64,000 bases of DNA from JAWKWH01 sp965204295 (lineage in GTDB: Bacteria > Pseudomonadota > Alphaproteobacteria > Rhizobiales > Rhizobiaceae). Within the stretch, counting starts at the first letter, position 1. Each line of letters opens with the position of its first letter. The DNA is taken from NCBI GenBank assembly GCA_965204295.1, contig OZ241973.1, positions 2,728,001 to 2,792,000 of the forward strand. The letters are read 5' to 3'. Positions 27,492 through 36,041 of the stretch are shown piece after piece. Position numbers and translations under genes: made by a program. Under the pieces are notes generated by a model. It had not been told where the DNA came from. It saw only the letters and a list, made by a program, of their open reading frames with translations, and searched no databases.

Positions 27492-28560
27492 TCATCCCAT
27501 GGCGCGTTGTCGTTCGTGGAAAATCAGGCGATCGAAATTGCAGGCGAGATTGGCCAGGATCGGTTTGGTCTCAGCCCGTGCTAACCCGATGGTGCGAATA
27601 AACAGACCGAAGCGGTTCTTTTGGAGAGCAAAGACGCGCCCGACCCGGGCGCGGATGGAGGACTTCTTCCCATTGGCGCGGGCGGTTGCTATCGGCATGG
27701 GCCCGCCTTTGGGCTTGCGGCGATGAATGCAGCCGGTCAGCATGTGTTTGACCAACCACTTCTCATTGCTCTTTGAGCGATAGGCACTGTCGGCCCTTAC
27801 GTCTGAAGCCGTGTTATCCGTGCTGACCACATGGCGCAGTCAACGACCATCGGCACTTGCCGCCGAAGTCACCGTACATCTCCGGATGAAGCCAAATCGT
27901 CGGTCGATGCTCATGTGAGACTTGTAACCAAAGATGGGGATCGCAATCATTGGCAGCAGTGCGCCATCGGGGCGATATCGAACCTTGCCGCCGGTCTTCA
28001 ATGTCCAACGGGCATCAATATCCTTCTGTACGGCCTTATTGCATTTGTTCGGCCGGATTTCTTTGGCCGACTTGTCTGCTTTCACTGCCGCCTTCTCGTC
28101 CTCGGTGTTGCCCCACCCGGGCGCGGGAACGAGAGAGGCATCGACGATCCGGCCGGACATGGGGATGTAGCCCTTCTTTTGTAGTTGCCGGTCAAACGCC
28201 TTCATCATACGCTTCAGCGCGCCTGTCTCCGTCAAGCGATCGCGAAAGTGTCGGATCGTGTTTTCGTCCGGTGTGGCGCCGCCCGGTTCAAAGCTCACAA
28301 ACCGCATCCATGAAAGCCGATCACGGATCATGAACTCCATCTTCGCGTCGAAAAGATTGTGCCGGGCCTGCAGGATCGGCGCTTTGAACATCGACACGGG
28401 ATCAAAGGCCGGCCGCCTTTGGAGCCATCGCCATAGCTCAGACCGGCCATCCGCGGAAATACTCAAAATCCACGCTTCGCTCGAGAACCTCAAGAGGTTC
28501 GCCATCTTAGCTCAACTTCTCAAGATGGTCGGAAAAACTGAAAAGACCGTGTGGGTTCAT
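27492..28560 (-). pseudogene. IS5-family transposase, inactivated by stops and frameshifts
   Basis: A full-length but broken DDE transposase. From ATG 28560 the frame gives NPHGLFSFSDHLEKLS, then a TAA at 28509-28507, then GEPLEVLERSVDFEYFRGW. Frameshifts near 28420-28440 move to the frame that reads RPAFDPVSMF, EFMIRDRLSWMRF, TPDENTIRHFRDRLTE, SGRIVDASLV, and FGYKSHMSIDRRF to about 27840. Another shift leads to TASDVRADSAYRS, HRRKPKG and RARVGRVFALQKNRFGLFIRT to the stop at 27492. The catalytic Asp residues in IVDAS and DVRADSAY are visible. No clear terminal inverted repeats were found, so the element boundaries are unknown. Confidence 0.85.
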
Positions 28561-28680
28561 GATCGCACCTCAATGCAACCATTAAATCACAATCCAGCCG
28601 TCAGGAGGACGTTATGCGGGCGTCCAGCTTGTCAACATGACCTAGAATCTGCCTTGTCAGGTTCATTCACGTTCACAGAC

Positions 28681-29091
28681 TTATCGGACATTATTTTCCT
28701 CCCGGTCACAAGCTTGCATCAGAAGTTTCCATACATCTTCTAATAGAATAAAACGAAGCACATAAAAATGCACATTAAACAAGAAAAAATATTGTCTCCC
28801 CTTTATCCATAATGAATATCTTCTCATATAGAAGCTATCAGGAATAATTAAAAATTTAAATCCAATTGAGAATAATAAAGAAAATAACCATATAAAGAGC
28901 ATTAAATTTCCGGTAATAAACAATAAAATGCCAGTAATAAATAAAATCCCCAATATTTTAGAATAAGATTCTTTCCATTTGTGTTGAGCATCAAAATATT
29001 CGGAACTTGTGAAATAACCTAAAATTAAAACAGAAAAAAGTATTAAAATAGGTTATATTAGAATCATTCTCTTGTGCATTTTTCTTGTCAT
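28681..29091 (-). pseudogene. Small AT-rich membrane protein gene with a nonsense codon
   Basis: From ATG 29091, preceded by an excellent GGGAGG 8 bases upstream, the frame reads MTRKMHKRMILI, meets one TAA, and then stays open for 124 codons. The rest has three or four hydrophobic segments (ILILFSVLILGYF, LGILFITGILLFITGNLMLFIW, SLLFSIGFKFLII) and a basic tail (YMRRYSLWIKGR). Base composition is far lower in GC than the genome. One base change (for example TAA from TTA) would make an intact protein of about 137 residues. I do not recognise the family. Either it is a recently killed acquired gene or there is a sequencing error. Confidence 0.55.
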
Positions 29092-29141
29092 GGCGCTAGC
29101 CTCCCATCAAAAATCCGACACCAGCCAAATCCCGGCAAAAT

Positions 29142-29509
29142 TCAAACGCACCGACCGTTCATTATCCGTATTTTTAACATGTTCGAAGAACGGTGCAACC
29201 TCGGTGTAATACGCCCCTGTCTCTTCGAATCGCGGTCCACAAATCCATCCGCGTCGGCCTGCCAGTTTGTGAGTTTGATCCACAGACCCTGCCCTGTTCG
29301 CGATCGCAAATCGACCGGAAACAGCCGGGTGTTGCGCTCATGTTCGCCCTTGAAATGCGTGTAGGAGGAAAGCGCTTTGGCATTGCGCCCGATCGCTTCG
29401 GCAACGAGTTCCTCCATCTCCGCCATGCCGAGATTGTTTTTCTCCGCCTCCTTATCGTAGCGGCCAAGCGCGCCGTTTGCGCATCTGTCAGCCGGAAAAG
29501 ACCGTTCAT
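29142..29509 (-). pseudogene. Unidentified coding remnant, start resembles a transposase
   Basis: From ATG 29509 the first residues (MNGLFRLTDAQTARL) resemble the N-terminus of IS5-type transposases. A shift near 29460 leads to a second frame reading RYDKEAEKNNLGMAEMEELVAEAIGRN in outline, then FKGEHERNTRLFPVDLRS and LTNWQADADGFVDRD, ending at 29142. The two parts need not come from the same gene. The second part is not recognised. The remaining 170 bases up to nuoA probably hold the nuo promoter, but no clear hexamers were identified. Confidence 0.35.
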
Positions 29510-29684
29510 GTCATCGCGCCGTTTCGAGCGGCGGCGATCCGGAAGATCGAACCAGTATCAATGGGGTTTGACGCTGATCACATTGTTGCGTCGCGACATA
29601 TTTTGGACGTTTTGACGCCTTCGCCGCCTTGCGTCGGCCGTGGCTGTCGGCTAATCAACCGGCAGATCATCAGGGCTGATTTTC

Positions 29685-30050
29685 ATGAGCGAGCTTCTCA
29701 GCGCCTATCTTCCGATTGTCATCTTCATCGGCATTTCCGCCGTAATCGGACTGGCCCTCGTCATCGCGCCGTTTCTGGTTGCCTACCGCAATCCGGATCC
29801 CGAAAAACTGTCGACCTATGAATGTGGCTTCAATTCATTCGACGACGCCCGCATGAAGTTCGACGTCCGTTTTTATCTGGTAGCCATCCTGTTCATCATA
29901 TTCGATTTGGAAGTTGCATTCCTTTTTCCGTGGGCCGTATCGTTTGCGGAAGTGGGCTGGCTGGGTTTCTGGTCGATGATGATCTTCCTGGGCATCCTCA
30001 CAATCGGCTTCATCTATGAGTGGAAGAAGGGAGCGCTCGAATGGGATTGA
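29685..30050 (+). CDS. nuoA: NADH-quinone oxidoreductase subunit A
   Basis: A 121-residue membrane subunit of complex I, first gene of the nuo operon. It has three helices ([64 protein letters not shown]). It carries the conserved YECGF loop and the [11 protein letters not shown] motif lying near the quinone site. It overlaps nuoB by 10 bases. Confidence 0.97.
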   Translation: MSELLSAYLPIVIFIGISAVIGLALVIAPFLVAYRNPDPEKLSTYECGFNSFDDARMKFDVRFYLVAILFIIFDLEVAFLFPWAVSFAEVGWLGFWSMMIFLGILTIGFIYEWKKGALEWD

Positions 30051-30622
30051 GTGACGCTTCCGGAACGCTCGCTGCACGGCAACCCAAGGGCATCATCGAT
30101 CCAAACACCGACAAGCCGGTCGGCGCGGACGATGTGTTCTACGGCGAAATCAACAACGAACTGGCCGACAAGGGGTTTCTGGTGACGTCCTCCGATGCGC
30201 TGGTTACCTGGGCGCGTACCGGCTCATTGATGTGGATGACCTTCGGTCTTGCGTGCTGCGCCGTCGAGATGATGCACGTTTCCATGCCGCGCTACGATGC
30301 CGAACGTTTCGGCATCGCGCCGCGGGCCTCTCCGCGCCAGTCGGACGTCATGATCGTGGCGGGTACGCTGACTAACAAGATGGCGCCGGCGCTGCGCAAG
30401 GTATACGACCAGATGCCGGAGCCCCGCTATGTGATCTCGATGGGCTCCTGCGCCAATGGCGGCGGTTACTATCACTACTCCTATTCCGTGGTGCGCGGTT
30501 GCGACCGCATCGTTCCCGTCGACATCTATGTTCCAGGTTGTCCGCCGACCGCCGAAGCGCTTCTTTACGGGATTCTTCTGCTACAGAAGAAAATCCGCCG
30601 AACCGGCACGATAGAACGGTAG
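30041..30622 (+). CDS. nuoB: NADH-quinone oxidoreductase subunit B
   Basis: A 193-residue peripheral-arm subunit that carries the terminal 4Fe-4S cluster N2 donating electrons to quinone. The cluster ligands are visible: adjacent Cys in [12 protein letters not shown], Cys in GSCANGGG and Cys in [17 protein letters not shown] 30041 (MGLSDASG) overlaps the nuoA end; a slightly earlier in-frame codon lies inside nuoA. Confidence 0.97.
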   Translation: MGLSDASGTLAARQPKGIIDPNTDKPVGADDVFYGEINNELADKGFLVTSSDALVTWARTGSLMWMTFGLACCAVEMMHVSMPRYDAERFGIAPRASPRQSDVMIVAGTLTNKMAPALRKVYDQMPEPRYVISMGSCANGGGYYHYSYSVVRGCDRIVPVDIYVPGCPPTAEALLYGILLLQKKIRRTGTIER

Positions 30623-30631
30623 GACGGGGTC

Positions 30632-31243
30632 ATGAGCGAAGTGCTGATGGACCTTGCCGCCCGCATCAAGGAAAAGCTCGGCGCGAAAGTAACCGACGCA
30701 ATGCTTGCCTTCGGCGAACTGACAATCGAAGCCGAGCCGGGCGACGTGCTCGACGTTTTGAGTTTCCTGAGAAGCGACGTTCAATGCCGGTTTGCATCTT
30801 TCATCGACGCCAGCGGCGCGGACTATCCGGGCCGGGATCGGCGGTTCGATTTCGTCTATCACCTGCTGTCGCCGCGGCAGAACACCCGAATACGGGTGCG
30901 GGTCACCACGGATGAGGCGACGCCAATCCCCTCTGCGACGGAAGTGTATCCGGGCGCCGACTGGTTTGAGCGTGAAGCCTACGACATGTATGGTATCCTG
31001 TTCACTGGTCATCCAGACCTGCGCCGTCTGCTCACGGACTACGGTTTCGACGGCCATCCTCTCAGAAAGGACTTTCCGGTTACCGGTTTCGTCGAGTGCC
31101 GCTACGACGACGAATTGAAGCGCGTCGTCTATGAACCGGTGGAACTAAAGCAGGAGTTCCGCGACTTCGATTTCCTCTCGCCCTGGGAAGGTACGGATTA
31201 TGTGCTGCCGGGCGACGAAAAGGCGGAGGGAAAGCAGCGATGA
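30632..31243 (+). CDS. nuoC: NADH-quinone oxidoreductase subunit C
   Basis: A 203-residue 30-kDa-type subunit next to NuoD and NuoB in the quinone module. It has the family signature [27 protein letters not shown] (outline) and HPLRKDFP. The stop overlaps the start of the GFA-family gene (ATGA), so that gene is coupled to nuoC rather than simply inserted. Confidence 0.97.
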   Translation: MSEVLMDLAARIKEKLGAKVTDAMLAFGELTIEAEPGDVLDVLSFLRSDVQCRFASFIDASGADYPGRDRRFDFVYHLLSPRQNTRIRVRVTTDEATPIPSATEVYPGADWFEREAYDMYGILFTGHPDLRRLLTDYGFDGHPLRKDFPVTGFVECRYDDELKRVVYEPVELKQEFRDFDFLSPWEGTDYVLPGDEKAEGKQR

Positions 31244-31677
31244 GCGAGGCAATGGCCGGTAAGTGCATTTGCGGCGCGACGACGATTACCGCTACGCCCG
31301 AGCGCGAGGCGATGGATGTCTGCCATTGTTCCGTTTGCCGGCAATGGACCGCCGGCCCTTATCTCGCATTCGGTTGCGGTGAGAATATCGAGATCGCCGA
31401 GGGTTCGCCGATAGGCGTTTACCGGTCCTCGCCATGGGCGGAGAGGGTATTCTGTAACAAATGCGGCACGTCTTTGGTCTGGCGGACGCTGGACGGCAAA
31501 CACAATCACGTCTCCGCGCAGATATTTCCCGATGCCGCGGAATTCATGCTGTCCAGCCAGATATTCATCGACGAGAAACCGGTCGGCTATGAATTTGCCA
31601 ACGAGACGCAAAACATGACCGGCGCGGAGGTTTTTGCGATGTTCGCACCGAAGGAAAGCGGCGATGGTCATGGCTGA
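31240..31677 (+). CDS. GFA/CENP-V-type zinc-binding protein inside the nuo operon
   Basis: A 145-residue protein of the glutathione-dependent formaldehyde-activating enzyme (GFA) family. Zinc-ligand Cys motifs are CICGATT at the start, [11 protein letters not shown] and [12 protein letters not shown]. True Gfa activity is unproven for most of the family, so catalytic function is unknown. The start overlaps the nuoC stop (ATGA) and the end overlaps the nuoD start, so it is co-translated with complex I. It could be a zinc or redox factor for the complex, or a passenger. Confidence 0.85.
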   Translation: MSEAMAGKCICGATTITATPEREAMDVCHCSVCRQWTAGPYLAFGCGENIEIAEGSPIGVYRSSPWAERVFCNKCGTSLVWRTLDGKHNHVSAQIFPDAAEFMLSSQIFIDEKPVGYEFANETQNMTGAEVFAMFAPKESGDGHG

Positions 31678-32860
31678 GACCGCCGTCCGCAACTTCAACA
31701 TCAATTTCGGTCCGCAGCATCCGGCGGCGCATGGTGTGTTGCGTTTGGTGCTGGAACTCGACGGTGAAGTGGTCGACCGGGTGGATCCGCATATCGGACT
31801 TTTGCATCGCGGCACCGAAAAGCTGATCGAGCAGAAGACCTATTTGCAGGCCGTTCCGTATTTCGATCGGCTCGATTATGTCGCACCGATGAACCAGGAG
31901 CACGCATTTGCGTTGGCGATCGAACGGCTGCTCGGTATTGAGGCGCCGCGACGCGGTCAACTCATCCGGGTGCTCTATTGCGAAATCGGCCGCATCCTGA
32001 ATCATCTTCTCAACATCACCACCCAAGCCCTTGATGTTGGAGCGCTCACCCCGCCGCTATGGGGTTTTGAAGAGCGCGAGAAACTGATGGTGTTTTATGA
32101 GCGGGCCTGCGGCGCGCGTATGCACTCGGCTTATTTCAGGCCGGGCGGCGTACATCAGGATATTCCGCCTGAACTGGTGGAGGATATCGGCAAATGGTGC
32201 GATCCGTTCCTTAGTACCATGAAGGATCTCGACGACCTGCTGACCGGAAATCGCATTTTCAAGCAGCGCAATGTCGATATCGGCGTTTTTGATCTTGAAG
32301 ACGCCTGGGCCTGGGGCTTTTCCGGCGTCATGGTGCGTGGCTCCGGCGCTGCGTGGGACCTGCGCAAAAGCCAGCCCTACGAGTGCTATGACGAGATGGA
32401 TTTCGACATTCCGGTCGGCAAGAACGGCGACTGCTACGACCGCTATCTGATCCGCATGGAGGAGATGCGCCAATCGGTGAAGATCATGCGACAGTGCATT
32501 GATTTGCTTCTCGGCGCGGAAAAGAACGGGCCGGTTTCGGCGCTCGACAACAAGATCGTGCCGCCCAGGCGCAGCGAGATGAAGAAGTCGATGGAAGCGC
32601 TGATCCATCACTTCAAGCTCTATACCGAGGGCTATCGCGTACCGGCCGGCGAAGTGTACGCGGCGGTGGAAGCGCCGAAGGGAGAGTTTGGCGTTTATCT
32701 GGTCTCCGACGGCACCAACAAGCCCTATCGCTGCAAGTTGCGGGCGCCGGGCTTTGCTCACCTGCAAGCCATGGATTTTCTGACCCGCGGCCATTTGCTC
32801 GCCGACGTCGCTGCCGTGCTCGGTTCGCTCGATATCGTGTTTGGAGAGGTGGATCGCTAA
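31664..32860 (+). CDS. nuoD: NADH-quinone oxidoreductase subunit D
   Basis: A 398-residue 49-kDa-type subunit forming much of the quinone pocket with NuoB. It has [20 protein letters not shown], the [12 protein letters not shown] block, [10 protein letters not shown], and the C-terminal [12 protein letters not shown] 31664 was chosen because AGGAAA lies 7 bases upstream; ATG 31670 (MAETAVRNF) is equally compatible with the family. It overlaps the GFA gene end. Confidence 0.97.
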   Translation: MVMAETAVRNFNINFGPQHPAAHGVLRLVLELDGEVVDRVDPHIGLLHRGTEKLIEQKTYLQAVPYFDRLDYVAPMNQEHAFALAIERLLGIEAPRRGQLIRVLYCEIGRILNHLLNITTQALDVGALTPPLWGFEEREKLMVFYERACGARMHSAYFRPGGVHQDIPPELVEDIGKWCDPFLSTMKDLDDLLTGNRIFKQRNVDIGVFDLEDAWAWGFSGVMVRGSGAAWDLRKSQPYECYDEMDFDIPVGKNGDCYDRYLIRMEEMRQSVKIMRQCIDLLLGAEKNGPVSALDNKIVPPRRSEMKKSMEALIHHFKLYTEGYRVPAGEVYAAVEAPKGEFGVYLVSDGTNKPYRCKLRAPGFAHLQAMDFLTRGHLLADVAAVLGSLDIVFGEVDR

Positions 32861-33868
32861 ATGTCGGTACGCCGTCTCGCCGATGCCGCCGTCCAGCCCG
32901 CCGGGTTCAGGTTCGACCGCGCCAACGCTGCCTGGGCGAAGCAGACCATCAAAAAGTATCCGAAAGGCCGCGAGCAATCCGCCGTCATTCCATTGCTGAT
33001 GCGCGCGCAGGAACAGGAAGGCTGGGTGACTAGGGCAGCGATCGAGCACGTTTCCGACATGCTCGACATGCCGCTGATCCGCGTACTGGAAGTAGCGACA
33101 TTTTATACGCAGTTTCAACTCAAGCCCGTCGGCGCCAGGGCGCACATACAGGTCTGTGGCACAACGCCGTGTATGCTGCGCGGTTCCGAAGATTTGATGA
33201 AGGTCTGCAAACGCCGGATCGCCGAGCACCAGTTCGAAACCAATGCCGATGGCACGCTGTCGTGGGAGGAGGTCGAATGCCTCGGCGCCTGTGTCAACGC
33301 GCCGATGGTGATGATCTTCAAAGACACTTACGAGGACCTGACGTCGAAGCGGCTGGAAGAGATCATCGACGAGTTCGAGGCGGGTAGAGGCGATGTCGTT
33401 CCGATAGGGCCGCAAAACGGGCGCACGGTTTCGGCGCCGGCATTTGGGCTGACCTCGCTGACCGAGGAAATCCTTGCCGGCAAGGCCAATGGCCGTGCAA
33501 AAACGTCGACGGCCAGGATCGGCGGCGGCATAAGGGCGACAGCGAAAAATCCGGCGGCGAAGCAATCGGGCAGCACAGCGGAACATGAAGAAAAGAACCG
33601 TCCGGCGGCGATCAAAAAACCGGCCAGGCCGGACGATTTGAAACTACTTTCCGGCGTCGGGCCAAAGCTCGAGGGCGCGCTGCACGGCCTTGGCATCTAC
33701 ACTTTCAGGCAGATAGCTTCCTGGAAGAAATCGGAGCGTGACTGGGTCGACCACCATCTGAAATTCAAGGGACGCATTGAGCGCGACGACTGGGTCAGGC
33801 AGGCGAAAGCCTTGGCCAACGGGGGCGTCGCGGAATATGCTCGCGTGTTCGGAAAGAAGCCGAGGTAG
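32861..33868 (+). CDS. nuoE: NADH-quinone oxidoreductase subunit E with C-terminal helix-hairpin extension
   Basis: A 335-residue 24-kDa-type subunit of the NADH dehydrogenase module. The thioredoxin-like 2Fe-2S domain (about 20-180) has CGTTPCMLRG and ECLGACVNAP, supplying the four Cys ligands of cluster N1a. This is about twice the length of E. coli NuoE. After a Lys/Ala-rich linker the last 75 residues (DDLKLLSGVGPKLEGALHGLGIYTF...) form a helix-hairpin-helix-like domain found in many alphaproteobacterial NuoE proteins and some ribosomal-protein L21 relatives; its role is unknown. The ATG follows the nuoD stop directly. Confidence 0.95.
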   Translation: MSVRRLADAAVQPAGFRFDRANAAWAKQTIKKYPKGREQSAVIPLLMRAQEQEGWVTRAAIEHVSDMLDMPLIRVLEVATFYTQFQLKPVGARAHIQVCGTTPCMLRGSEDLMKVCKRRIAEHQFETNADGTLSWEEVECLGACVNAPMVMIFKDTYEDLTSKRLEEIIDEFEAGRGDVVPIGPQNGRTVSAPAFGLTSLTEEILAGKANGRAKTSTARIGGGIRATAKNPAAKQSGSTAEHEEKNRPAAIKKPARPDDLKLLSGVGPKLEGALHGLGIYTFRQIASWKKSERDWVDHHLKFKGRIERDDWVRQAKALANGGVAEYARVFGKKPR

Positions 33869-33874
33869 GGAACG

Positions 33875-33949
33875 ATGACGACTACGCGGGTAACGAGTGG
33901 GTCAATATCCGACTATTTCAGCGCGTATGCGTGTCGCGCCGGAGGATAA
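33875..33949 (+). CDS. Possible 24-residue small ORF between nuoE and nuoF
   Basis: ATG 33875 has AGGTAGGG just upstream. The frame encodes MTTTRVTSGSISDYFSAYAC and a few more residues, ending in GGA GGA TAA, where those Gly codons are also the Shine-Dalgarno sequence of nuoF. It could be a leader-like coupling peptide or chance. No family is recognised. Confidence 0.25.
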   Translation: MTTTRVTSGSISDYFSAYACRAGG

Positions 33950-33953
33950 TTAA

Positions 33954-35255
33954 ATGCTCGCCGACAAAGACCGCATCTTCACAAATATCTACGGCCAATA
34001 TGACCGGTCGCTGAAGGGCGCAATGCGCCGCGGACACTGGGACGGCACGAAAAAACTGATCGACAAAGGTCGTGACTGGGTCATTCAGGAGATGAAGGAT
34101 TCCGGCCTGCGCGGGCGCGGTGGCGCGGGTTTCCCGACTGGCTTGAAATGGTCGTTCATGCCCAAACGGTCCGACCGCCCCTGTTATCTCGTCGTCAATG
34201 CCGATGAATCCGAGCCCGGAACCTGCAAGGACCGCGACATCCTGCGCCACGATCCGCACACGCTGGTCGAGGGCTGTGTGGTTGCCGGTTTCGCCATGGG
34301 CGCACATGCGGCCTACATCTATGTGCGCGGTGAGTTCATCCGCGAACGCGAGGCGCTTCAGGCCGCAATCGACGCGTGTCATGACGCCGGTTTGCTGGGC
34401 AAAAACAATAAATTCGGCTGGGATTTCGATGTATTCGTCCATCACGGCGCCGGCGCTTATATTTGCGGCGAGGAAACAGCGCTGCTCGAAAGCCTGGAAG
34501 GCAAGAAGGGTCAGCCGCGCCTGAAACCGCCATTCCCCGCCAATGTCGGGCTTTACGGTTGCCCGACGACCGTCAATAATGTCGAATCGATTGCGGTTGC
34601 GCCGACCATTCTACGCCGTGGCGCCGGCTGGTTTGCCGGTTTCGGCAGGCCCAACAATGCCGGAACCAAACTGTTCTGTGTTTCCGGCCACGTAAATGCG
34701 CCGTGTACGGTCGAAGAAACAATGTCGATCCCGTTCCGGGAACTGATCGACAAGCACTGCGGCGGCATTCGCGGCGGTTGGGACAATCTACTGGCCGTTA
34801 TCCCGGGCGGCTCGTCGGTGCCCCTGGTTCCCGCCGGGCAAATCGTTGATTGCCCAATGGATTTCGACGCGCTGAAGGACCTGAAATCAGGCCTCGGCAC
34901 GGCGGCTGTCATCGTGATGGACAAGTCGACCGATATCGTCAGGGCGATTGCGCGGCTTGCTTATTTCTACAAACACGAAAGCTGTGGCCAGTGTACGCCG
35001 TGTCGCGAGGGGACGGGCTGGATGTGGCGGGTCATGGAGCGGCTGGTCAGGGGCCAGGCGCGCAAGGAGGAAATCGACATGCTGTTGGACGTGACCAGGC
35101 AGGTCGAGGGCCACACGATCTGCGCTCTCGGCGATGCCGCAGCGTGGCCGATCCAGGGTCTAATCCGGCATTTCCGCCCTGAGATCGAGCGCCGCATCGA
35201 CGAATTCACGCGCAACAGCCATCGGACCGAGCCGGTCATGGTCGCGGCGGAGTAA
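33954..35255 (+). CDS. nuoF: NADH-quinone oxidoreductase subunit F
   Basis: A 433-residue 51-kDa-type subunit that binds NADH and FMN and holds 4Fe-4S cluster N3. It has [52 protein letters not shown] and the cluster motif [16 protein letters not shown] with a further Cys in [19 protein letters not shown] lies 7 bases upstream of the ATG. Confidence 0.97.
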   Translation: MLADKDRIFTNIYGQYDRSLKGAMRRGHWDGTKKLIDKGRDWVIQEMKDSGLRGRGGAGFPTGLKWSFMPKRSDRPCYLVVNADESEPGTCKDRDILRHDPHTLVEGCVVAGFAMGAHAAYIYVRGEFIREREALQAAIDACHDAGLLGKNNKFGWDFDVFVHHGAGAYICGEETALLESLEGKKGQPRLKPPFPANVGLYGCPTTVNNVESIAVAPTILRRGAGWFAGFGRPNNAGTKLFCVSGHVNAPCTVEETMSIPFRELIDKHCGGIRGGWDNLLAVIPGGSSVPLVPAGQIVDCPMDFDALKDLKSGLGTAAVIVMDKSTDIVRAIARLAYFYKHESCGQCTPCREGTGWMWRVMERLVRGQARKEEIDMLLDVTRQVEGHTICALGDAAAWPIQGLIRHFRPEIERRIDEFTRNSHRTEPVMVAAE

Positions 35256-35260
35256 GCGGC

Positions 35261-35572
35261 ATGCATCCAACGGAAATTAACATCGCCGTTCCGAAATGCG
35301 GGCTCGCCTGTCCGCGTATCGCCGATTTCATGAAAAACCTCAATCGCATTTATGGTCTTGCGCATGAAATGCCGGATTTCGTCTGGATGCTGAAAGACTA
35401 CGGCGGTAACGCGACGGCAATTGAAACGCCATGGCCGGGCGATGTGATTTCCAATTTGAGCGTTTGGGAATCACCGGAACGTCTGGATCATCTGGAAACG
35501 CATGGCGGCGCTGACCAAGCTTTCGGTTGGTCGCATCCGCCGCATGTGAAATGCTGGCAGCGCTGCGGATAA
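35261..35572 (+). CDS. DUF3291-like protein, short
   Basis: A 103-residue protein 5 bases after nuoF. The middle (NLNRIYGLAHEMPDFVWMLKD, GNATAIETP, ISNLSVWESPERLDHL in outline) matches DUF3291, a dimeric alpha-beta barrel-like family of unknown function. The family is usually about 150 residues; here the tail after ESPERLDHL is short and does not show the usual pattern, so it may be truncated. It is inside the nuo operon but I know of no link to complex I. Confidence 0.6.
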   Translation: MHPTEINIAVPKCGLACPRIADFMKNLNRIYGLAHEMPDFVWMLKDYGGNATAIETPWPGDVISNLSVWESPERLDHLETHGGADQAFGWSHPPHVKCWQRCG

Positions 35573-35582
35573 GGGAGGAAAG

Positions 35583-36002
35583 ATGGAACAATTTACGGAC
35601 TATGGACATGCCATTCTGTCAGTCGTGCTGTTTGCCGCACTGGCGCAGGTGCTCAACGCGATGACCAGCATTCGCAAAAGTGAAAAGAAGATGATGCCGG
35701 GCCAGCACTATCAGTCCGACTACGACGATGCAGCGTACCGGCTGGACCGCGCCTACATGAACGCAATCGAGATTCTCGGCATTTTTGCCGCCGTGACCTT
35801 TGCGGCAATACTCGCCGGCGCCAATTCGTTCTGGATAAACCTGTTTGCGTCGGCGGTGCTGGTTTTCCGGCTGATCTACACATTCGCCTATTTTCGCAAG
35901 ATCGGCGCCGCCTATGGCGGGTTTCGGTCGATACTGGCGGCGCTGAGCACCCTGGCGATTCTGGCTATGGCGGCGCTTACAGCAGTTGCGGTGTTCGGGT
36001 AA
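35583..36002 (+). CDS. MAPEG family membrane protein
   Basis: A 139-residue protein with four predicted helices (GHAILSVVLFAALAQVL, AYMNAIEILGIFAAVTFAAI, NLFASAVLVFRLIYTFAYF, LAALSTLAILAMAALTAVAV). RLDRAYMNAIEI is the MAPEG signature region. Characterised relatives act on glutathione conjugates or lipid mediators, but bacterial ones are mostly unstudied. It lies 10 bases after the DUF3291-like gene and 39 bases before nuoG. Confidence 0.8.
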   Translation: MEQFTDYGHAILSVVLFAALAQVLNAMTSIRKSEKKMMPGQHYQSDYDDAAYRLDRAYMNAIEILGIFAAVTFAAILAGANSFWINLFASAVLVFRLIYTFAYFRKIGAAYGGFRSILAALSTLAILAMAALTAVAVFG

Positions 36003-36041
36003 TCAAAGGCGCAGCGCCTGGAAGAGACAACGGAACAAACG

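Noticed and set aside
33954..35255. Possible assignment of the locus as a formate or NiFe hydrogenase-linked NADH dehydrogenase
   Set aside because: All membrane-arm genes nuoA, H and J-N are present, so this is a standard complex I operon.
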